Source of the DNA: Dendrobium chrysotoxum | Taxonomy: Eukaryota; Streptophyta; Magnoliopsida; Asparagales; Orchidaceae | Length of the DNA: 64,000 nt | Reading direction: 5' to 3' | Assembly: GCA_019925795.1 (NCBI GenBank) | Contig: CM034314.1 | Coordinates: 24,421,774 to 24,485,773, forward strand | Part shown: piece by piece, positions 57,201 through 64,000 of the stretch | Position numbering within the stretch: the stretch's first letter is position 1 | How the letters are laid out: every line of letters starts with the position of its first letter | The notes under the pieces: generated by a model | Databases searched by the model: none | What the model was told of the DNA's origin: nothing | The model's input: the letters and a program-made list of their open reading frames with translations, nothing else | Translations under genes and position numbers: made by a program

Positions 57201-60200
57201 GTCAAAAGATACCAGGGCTCGCAAAAGTTCTTATGATGAAAATGATGATCATTATGGCTTGAAACATAGAAATGCCAAGGAACAACGCTTGGATCCAGAG
57301 AAGGATGCATCCAATTTGAGTAAGATAGAATATAAACATCAAGGCAAGATTGATACTTCCCTATCGAATAATCTTTCAAAGAGGTCTCCGAGCCCAAAGA
57401 CTCATAGTTCGAATGATCACAACAGGTTTCCTTTTTTATTGTTAACATCTTTTGCACATGAATTTTCTTGTTTTCTTCCTCTTCTTTATGAAGGTTTTGA
57501 TATAGCATAGTATATAGTGGGTTCCAAGTTGCATTGGATCTTTTGCTCATTGTAATTCCTGCTTCTTCATACCTGTTATATTTCTGTTTTCTTGGGACTT
57601 ATATGATTACTGACTGAGAGTTTGTCATTAAAGTGTGCAAGTTATGTTTGATCAGTGTATGTGTTGTAGTGAGATTATGATTATTCCTTATCCAGATTCT
57701 AATGCAAACTGTTCAAATTCCATGAAGATGTCCCCCTCACAATAACTCTCTAAGCCACCACTGATTTATGTACTCATCTTGTCTGTACTGTTGTTTGGTT
57801 GTGAGGGATAGAGCTAGAGTGATCAGGATTCAGGACGAGATAAGGAATTGGTTTCTTTGATATTAGAAAATACTATCCTAAATGATGGAAGAGGAAGGGA
57901 AGGAGTGGGCATTCCTTTTGGTTTTAGGACATTATCTAGTTGGTGATCGTTATGGTGATCAGAGGGGCAGAACAATGAAGCGGGTAATCATTGGTTGTAA
58001 ATGTTGTCTCTTTCTCTTCTTTTTGGTCACATCTATATAGAATTTTTTTCCTTTATTATTTGTAGTTTTGCAACATAATCTAACTTATTTTGTAATGCCA
58101 TCTATGACTTGTGACTCTAATTTGTTTGTTTTTTAGTTACGTTTGTGTTGCATGAATGTATTTTTATTACTTTGAATGCCAAATCATCTGCTTGTTTTTT
58201 CAGTGATAATCTCCAGCCATAGTTATTGCTTATCTTCATTAAACTTAATTGCATAATTATAGAGATTAGTCTATCTACCTGTTTTTAGCTGTGAAAGATT
58301 GTTTAATTTCTTATTAATATGCTGCAGGCGTGGCTTAAAACCGGAGCATATAAATAGAGACCCAGTTTCTGATGATAGGGCTCGCCGTACTGAAGACCAT
58401 AATAGAATTTCAGTAGTTCATGAGAGAGTTTCTGAGTCTTTTTCATCAGAAAAGATCAAGCATAGAGATCGAACAAAATCAGGTGAATTATTACGTGGAT
58501 TTGTTTCTTCTATTTTTGATTGATGCTCAAAATTTGGTGGCTAAAATGATTATACTTGTTCTTCAAGAAGTGTTAGATGGTTCTCGAGTAGTTGGACAAA
58601 TTAATGTTAATATTGAAGATAAAGTAAAAAAAAAAGTCTAAAAACTGAAATAATTACTTATTGCAGATGACAGGGAACGGCGATTATCAATGGAGAATCC
58701 AAGTATGGACAGCCATTTTAAAGCTGATTTTCACAATAGTGAACGTTTTTCTGTTCCCCCATCACCCTTCAAGCGTACTGTTAATTTCCCTGGGAGCTCT
58801 CCTGGTCATCTTCTATCTCAGCCACCAATGAGACATGGAAGGGAGAGCCCTTCCATTTTTGAGGATGATAATAGAATTAAATCAGGGGACCGCAGACCCA
58901 CCGGCCGGTACAAAAGAAATAATGATCCAAATATTGAAAGGGGGCTGGGAGTGACTTGGAAAAACAATCCAACTTGGCCTGCTCCAGTTCCAAATGGTTT
59001 CATGCCGTTCCCCCATGGGCCACCAGCTCCTGGGTTTCATTCAGGTATGCAGCATTTTCCTCCTCCATCCTTGTTTGGTGCAAGGCCATATATGGAGTTA
59101 AATCAAACTGGGATTCCCTATCAAATGCATGAGGTAGGAGACCGGTTTACCAGTCATGGCCATCCGTTTGGATGGCATCATCCAGCAGATGATTCCTGTC
59201 CACCCCAAATGCAAGGGTGGGATGGTAGTAATTCCCTTTATGGTGACAAATCACAAGTTTATATGAGACCTGATTGGGATCAGAATAGAAATCTGGTGGG
59301 CGGACGGGGTTGGCGTTGAATGCTGAAATGTGGAAGGGACAGTCTGCAAGCATGAATGTTGAGTTTTCTGTTAATCAGGAAGTAGCTGATGAATCAAGAG
59401 GTGCCTATTCTAGCCTGCAACCTAAGAGTGAAGCGGACCATCTGCAACATGTATCAGGTGATGTCACTCATTTAAAGCAATACAATGATCCTCCAGATGG
59501 TAAATCTATAGAGGCCTCTGTTGAAACTAAACTTGGAAGGAGTTCGCTTCCTTGTAAAAGGCTCAAGAATAATAGCGAGTGCTTAAGCACTTATTTATCC
59601 AGAGATGAAATTTCAGCGGAACTTACGCACCCGGAACTTTATAAAGAGATTGAGAATATATTGACAGCTCGTAAATCAACTGGTATTTACGCCACTTCCA
59701 TGGTTGAAAATGCTAAGGTACCTTTTATTTTTATTCACTGTTATGTCTTTTAAATTTTTCTTTTCTTCCTTTGATGTACGGTTATTCCATGTTTTCCATT
59801 TTTCTCTGTTCCTGAGTGAGTTTCTCTTCTTACAGAACCATAAAGTGCAAATTTTGTCTAAGGTTTCAAAGCCAAGTTCTATGCTCCCAACCGCTGCGGA
59901 TGCTGCTTTCAAGGTAATTTAGGTTATTCTAACTATTTTCTTGGATGTGGAATTTTTTATTCCGTGGTAATTTTCCAAATGCTTCCAATGGTTGAAATAT
60001 ATTTTAGTAATATTTTAGAGATCACGAGCTAAAATTTTTATACTTGATTTAATTTTCTAATCTGTGGAATGTCCACTTTCTTAGAGGGTTATTTCTCTTT
60101 CATGCAAAGAAACTGGGAATTTCCTCCTACTTTTCGTTTGTCCTTTTATCATCATTTAACATACAATTGTTGTGCTTGTGTATGAGGGAAGAGAGTGGGA

Positions 60201-62674
60201 TGGATGATCGATTGATGTGCTTGAGAGAATTTGTTAATCACTTTGTGGTATTTTTTGGGGAGGGGTTGATAATATTTTTATGCTTCTATTCTTATGTTTA
60301 TTATGTATGTAATTGGGAATGAGGAAGGGCATGGTAATGGATTGTGGTGGGTGGGATATTTAGGAGGGTGGTTACCCAAATAGAGTTGGTAATGATCTTA
60401 TATTTGAAAGAATAAATTAATTTTGAATGATAAGGTAATTTAGGTGAATTTCCTGGAAGGAAGGAGGGGGATCCCTTGCCAAGAGGTCCGGATCAAATCC
60501 CAAAGAGAGCATTCTTTTTTATATTCTTTTTTATTAATCATTGGGGCGATAAGTTGGTTTCAGGCAAACACTTACTGAGGGAAGGAGTGTGACCGTACGA
60601 TGTTGGAAGCAAGGTTTTAAGGCTAGGTTGTGGGTGTTGGGAGCCAGTTCAGTTTTCCAACACTAAGAGGTGGGAGTTTTAATAGTCATTCTGACACATT
60701 AATTTGAATCGAATATGACATGAAAATTTTAGCTTTAGATGAATCCATATAAGATTTAGGTCAGCACTTGCTATATTTAAAAAAAAAAAAACGGATGAGT
60801 TATAGGGTCAACTTTAAATCGAACTTAACCCATCTAATTAGCAGACTTATCTTACTTTCAGCCCTGAGTGTTAACAACTTGATTTGCCTTTTTTTTTTTC
60901 AGAATATGGTGTGTAAATCAGTTCTTTTTGTTTATTTTTAGTCAACCCAATGCCATGTTGTTGCTTATTGTGTTGGGTTTTGTACTTGGGTCAAGTTTGG
61001 TTTTCATCTCTGTTGTGTTTCTCAATGCATTTATATTATATTGGTCTGGTTCGGAATTGTTTCCATTTATGTGTCATGCCATTTTCAAATTAGATCCAAA
61101 TCCTACATATTAATGTAAATTTGACACCTTTATGGGGATGGCAGAGTCAAAACCCAAAATAGCAGGTATCATTTTTCTAAATTATGGGTCTGATATGCTT
61201 ATTTTTGGCATTAAGTTGATTAAAGGAATGCCACCGAGGGAGGGGTAATTCCATGCCGGAAGGGTAGTTCCAGTTCCAAATGAAATCAAGAACTAAATTT
61301 CTAAACTAATAGCAAATAAGCTGATATTTGCTGAGTACCCCCTGAGAGGGGCAGTTAGTCCCATGCAAGGAGATAACCTCAAATCAAAAGGGGTGTAGGT
61401 ATAATTCCCAAATTGTTGGTGTTGTGTGTTGATTTAAAACGAAAAACCTATTTTGGTTGATTACCTCCCAGATCTGATCCTGAATCTGCCAGAATGCTGT
61501 GAAAAATACCAAAATGACTAGAGATTGTAGTGAAATTGATTTAAAAAATCCTCAGTTTTGTTTTGAGGTTCCTGTATTTTACTCTAGTAGCTTGTTTCAT
61601 TCAGCAGGGATGATTTGTTTGAACGTCTGTTAATAAACAAATTCTAGTATTTTTACTGTATTGCATAAACTAATTAATTTTTACCCACATTATCTGTCAC
61701 ATCATTTATTCTCCCTTCATAGGAACTGTGTATCGATTTGTTAAGGAAAGCTTATTTAGGGACTGTCGTTGTGTACAGACCATCAGGCAAGCTCTTTATA
61801 GCAATCTTTAGTTTTAAAGTCCCAAGTAGCCATGGTATCTCTGCCTGTAATTACTACTAACTGATCCTATGTTAAATTAATTCTCTTATTGAGCGTTATG
61901 AGTATTTATTGCTCATTTCAACTGTTTATTGCATTTAAATATTTTTAACACTGAGGCTTCATTTGTACTAAAAAGTTGCTTTACCGTCATAAATGAGAAG
62001 CCTAAGTTTCTAAACATTACTGGATTATTTCTTATGATAACCTGATAGCTTTTTCCTCTTGCCAAACACCCCCTTTTATGTTAATAATGATGGTCTTTAC
62101 TGGAGTTTTTTTTTTCCTTTAAATTTTCAGTTGTTTCCTTTTCAACATGTCAAACTGTCTTGCCTTCTTTCTGCAAAATATATTATGATATTTGTAAATG
62201 GCGTCATGCTTGCTGAATCCTTGATTGCAGAGAGCCATGTCAGTGTATGAGAAGCAGAATAATGGAAGGAGAGCAAAGCCTCCAGTTTTAGCTTCTTGTT
62301 CAAAAGACGTGAATAATTCTCCTGAAGCCACTAATGTGGATGAAATGAATGCAGTCGGTACTTCTGTTTCCAAAGAGCCTTTACCTGCCAATACTATTTC
62401 CATCAATGTCATGGAAAATCCGGGCTCAGATGAAAATACTGTGAGGCCCATGGAAGAAGAAAATGACAAAAGCAGCAGTCCTCCTTGTGGCACCAAAAGT
62501 TCATCTGTTGACATGGAAGTTGAACATGTCAAAAACAGTTCTAAAGTTTACAATAAACAGCTATCAGATCTTATATCTGATGTTATGGACAGTCATCAGG
62601 AATGTCAGGATATAATGCCAGATTGTAAGGTAAATTTAAGTCGGATACATGACCCTCCTGAAAGTACACATTAA
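53558..62674 (+). CDS. Host gene: long charged Arg/Ser/Asp-rich nuclear-type protein, seven exons
   Basis: Exons: 53558-54269, 56759-57425, 58328-58482, 58667-59717, 59836-59913, 61723-about 61786 and about 62231-62674. Introns 1-5 are GT-AG, and their phases (1, 2, 1, 0, 0) keep the frame across the first five junctions. The product would be about 1050 residues. The first half is basic and SR-like (MPRSSHHKSHRSHKHSSRD, many KERE/RSE runs, then repeated RYRDERYKDDRYRD). The middle is Pro/Gly/Phe-rich (FMPFPHGPPAPGF, RPYMELNQ, YMRPDWDQNRN). It resembles plant proteins usually annotated as zinc finger CCCH domain-containing protein 13-like or splicing-related, from memory only; no CCCH finger is visible here. 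Exon 4 has a probable one-base frameshift near 59290-59316. Function is not known. Confidence 0.85.
54270..56758 (+). other. Host gene intron 1
   Basis: 2489 bp, T-rich, GTAAGG...TTCTGTAG. It includes an A-homopolymer at about 55902-55918. No gene or recognisable transposon is seen inside. Confidence 0.75.
56759..57425 (+). CDS. Host gene exon 2
   Basis: Acceptor TTCTGTAG^AATTTC, donor AACAG^GTTTCC. Encodes Asp/Arg/Lys/Tyr repeats (HKDERYRDERYKDDRYRD, about 56941-56994) and a Ser/Lys-rich tail with SKRSPSPKTHSS. Typical of nuclear RNA-processing proteins, but no folded domain is recognised. Confidence 0.88.
58328..58482 (+). CDS. Host gene exon 3
   Basis: Acceptor CTGCAG^GCGTGG, donor ATCAG^GTGAAT. 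Reads RRGLKPEHINRDPVSDDRAR onward, in frame with exon 2 in phase 2. Confidence 0.85.
58667..59717 (+). CDS. Host gene exon 4 (with frameshift)
   Basis: Acceptor TTGCAG^ATGACAGGG, donor AAG^GTACCT. The first part encodes PPSPFKRTVNFPGSS and a Pro/Phe/His-rich domain. The frame then meets TGA at 59317-59319 right after GGRGW, while the next frame is open from 59310 (LNAEMWKGQS) to the donor. No GT-AG pair explains the change; one missing G in the GGGG/TTGG stretch would. Either a real mutation or a homopolymer sequencing error. Confidence 0.85.
59836..59913 (+). CDS. Host gene exon 5
   Basis: 78 bp, 26 codons, phase 0 at both ends, acceptor CTTACAG, donor AAG^GTAATT. Reads NHKVQILSKVSKPSSMLPT and on. 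Confidence 0.85.
61723..61786 (+). CDS. Host gene exon 6 (3' boundary uncertain)
   Basis: Acceptor TTCATAG^GAACTG, phase 0, reading ELCIDLLRKAYLGTVVVYR. No strong GT donor in the right phase follows. The best candidate is a GC donor, CATCAG^GCAAGC at 61786/61787, joining exon 7 at 62235 in frame. GTTGTG or GTGTAC sites at about 61766-61772 are weaker alternatives. Confidence 0.65.
62231..62674 (+). CDS. Host gene exon 7 and stop
   Basis: Acceptor ATTGCAG at 62230, or GCAGAG at 62234 if exon 6 ends in phase 1. Reads AMSVYEKQNNGRRAKPPVL, then a Ser/Asp-rich segment, and ends NLSRIHDPPESTH with TAA 62672-62674. An internal GTAAAT after CK (62630) could be a donor to a downstream exon (possible acceptor TTCAG at about 62878). 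The reading through it is protein-like, so I take the TAA as the end. Confidence 0.75.
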   Translation, partial: RAMSVYEKQNNGRRAKPPVLASCSKDVNNSPEATNVDEMNAVGTSVSKEPLPANTISINVMENPGSDENTVRPMEEENDKSSSPPCGTKSSSVDMEVEHVKNSSKVYNKQLSDLISDVMDSHQECQDIMPDCKVNLSRIHDPPESTH

Positions 62675-62762
62675 AACTAATATTTTCCCTTCTTTTCTTT
62701 TTCAATTGCCATTTGAGTTGAGGGTTATTGGTCACAGTGCTGGTTGCTCATGTTTCTGCCTG

Positions 62763-62768
62763 AATAAA
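62763..62768 (+). terminator. Candidate poly(A) signal of host gene
   Basis: AATAAA 89 bp after the stop codon, followed by a T-rich stretch. Confidence 0.5.
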
Positions 62769-63554
62769 ACTTTTTTCCTAATCTCTATCTTCGGCATCTT
62801 ATCGTTGAATTTTATATTGTTTTTTTCTCTTTGACGAGTTTACATCTAATACATGCCCGTGTGGGTATGAAGTTCAGGGAGAAGCATCAGCAGATTGCCG
62901 TTCGGAATTTTTTTTTTTTTTCAATTTCTTGTACACTGTTCAAGCACTATTATGAGCCCTCTGACATATACTGACCCACTCTCACACGCAGCACATGAAT
63001 AACTTCCATTTGAATCCACATTCTTACACACACACACACATACAAGAAGTAATGGCAGTTAGCTCAAATTCCAAATCTTTATCCTTTCACCTCACCTCAC
63101 TCTTGTGTATAGTGTATGGCTTACATACAGTTAATACTATTCCGTCAAATTAACATTCCGAAATTAAGAAATTTACCCTGGCTTTTAATTCGTGGCTAGA
63201 AGCAAATGAAAAGGCCAAAATGGTTATGTTAATTAATTTTGGTTTGCCCCATCGGACACAAAGGTTCTGTTTGGATGCTAGTGATGTCACTTGTCATTGA
63301 TATGATTTTTATTTCTGTATGTGATTCGTGGTTCGTTGATTGAAAAGATTAGTTAAACAAGGTTGAATCGCCTAATTTGTATTTTATTTTTCATCATTTA
63401 AAGGAAAAATCCTAAAAAGGAAAATGATAAGTTTCATATATGGCTGATTAGCAATCAACTGTTGATTTGATTTTCTTAACCTTTTTTTTCCCTTCTATTC
63501 TGAATAGTCTAAGAGTTTTGTTGCGTCGTTTGGGATAACTTTCTTACTATTTTA
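62769..63554. other. Downstream intergenic stretch
   Basis: No gene seen. A T-run at 62910-62921 and a (CA)n tract near 63029-63041 are the only features. Confidence 0.4.
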
Positions 63555-63845
63555 TTTTGAAGATTGTCGTATTAGTGAAGCTAAAGTTAGAGAGGTTTTA
63601 AAGAAAATGAAATAAGGTAAAGTGTCGGACTTGATAATATCATCAGGTTTGGAAATGTTTAGTAGATGAAGGAAATTTTTGGCTTTTGTAATGTTTCAAT
63701 ATTATTTTGAAGATAAAAAAGATGGCAGATGAGTGGAGTGTTTATTTCTATTTTTAAGAATAAAATTGGCGCATAAGAGTGTGATTTATAGATAAATTAA
63801 GTTAATGTTTCATACATTAAAATTAAGAGAAGAAATGAGTTAATA
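63555..63845 (+). pseudogene. LINE reverse transcriptase fragment
   Basis: Interrupted reading of RISEAKVREVLKKMK, GKVS.., then a DEWS block and a YR.IKLM.HT.KL block fits the order of plant L1-type RT (RISEAEV..ALK.MK.GKA.GPD, then P.EW....L.PI.K.KGD, then YR.I.L.S...K). Several frameshifts and stops; both ends of the element are lost. Confidence 0.65.
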
Positions 63846-64000
63846 ATGTTTATATTCAAGTCACTAAGGATATATATACGGGAGCTGTTATTTGTATTCA
63901 AACACAATGTAGTTTGACTATGTATTTTTTATTTCAGTTGGATTACATAAAGGATTAGCTTTAAGCTCATATCGTTTTGCTTTTAGTCATGGATGTTCTT

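Noticed and set aside
62878..62970. A further host exon after TTCAG at about 62878
   Set aside because: The reading becomes a poly-Phe run from a T homopolymer and soon stops; the upstream TAA at 62672 gives a more credible end.

Overview
The window is nuclear DNA from a flowering plant. It is AT-rich, has no operons or prokaryotic signals, and carries one multi-exon host gene with GT-AG introns next to about 50 kb of nested plant LTR retrotransposons and DNA transposons. The species cannot be named from the sequence. No rRNA, tRNA or CRISPR was seen.

Layout. (1) 1-16724: an old Sirevirus-like Ty1/copia element enters from the left (RNase H end 1-391, env-like ORF from 1175). A younger element of the same lineage (1559-13043) has inserted into that env-like ORF, with 5-bp target duplications CATAC on both sides. 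The young copy has two LTRs of about 1.65 kb, a PBS, gag, pol, an env-like third ORF and a polypurine tract, and all its ORFs are broken. The old element resumes at 13049, finishes its env-like ORF and ends with its 3' LTR (15029-16724). (2) 16725-25180: decayed repeats, namely a Ty3/gypsy PBS/LTR remnant on the minus strand, a 184-bp duplication, microsatellites, a short CACTA-like element and a 180-bp palindromic MITE. (3) 25180-29549: a 5'-truncated Ty3/gypsy chromovirus (Tekay/Del type). (4) 29600-34464: a minus-strand copia relic, split by a solo chromovirus LTR (31425-33574, TSD TAAAT). (5) 34470-45201: a Ty3/gypsy Tat-lineage element (TSD TTTAT) with two RNase H domains and an antisense extra gene. 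(6) 45223-52759: a CACTA end, a fourth Sirevirus LTR fragment, a second solo chromovirus LTR (47170-49337, TSD TAACC) sitting at the first unit of a 29-bp minisatellite, and a GC-rich TIR element. (7) 53558-62674: a host gene of seven exons for a long charged Arg/Ser/Asp-rich nuclear-type protein, with a probable one-base frameshift in exon 4. (8) A LINE reverse transcriptase fragment lies near the right edge.

The most striking signal is in the two Sirevirus-like elements. The young LTR holds seven pairs of 15-bp palindromes. Within each pair the palindromes are separated by exactly 6 bp (21 bp centre to centre, two helical turns), and the pairs recur about every 105 bp, just upstream of a TATA box. 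A second array of the same pairs lies inside the element, just upstream of a TATA-like box and the ATG of the env-like ORF. The old element has palindromes of different sequence but the same symmetry, in a 107-bp tandem array before its LTR TATA box and again before its env-like ATG. This looks like a shared promoter architecture reused for the LTR and for a putative internal env promoter.

The retroelements no longer form a working system: all carry stops, frameshifts or lost catalytic residues. Many of the stops look like CAA/CAG to TAA/TAG changes, as expected from decay of methylated DNA.
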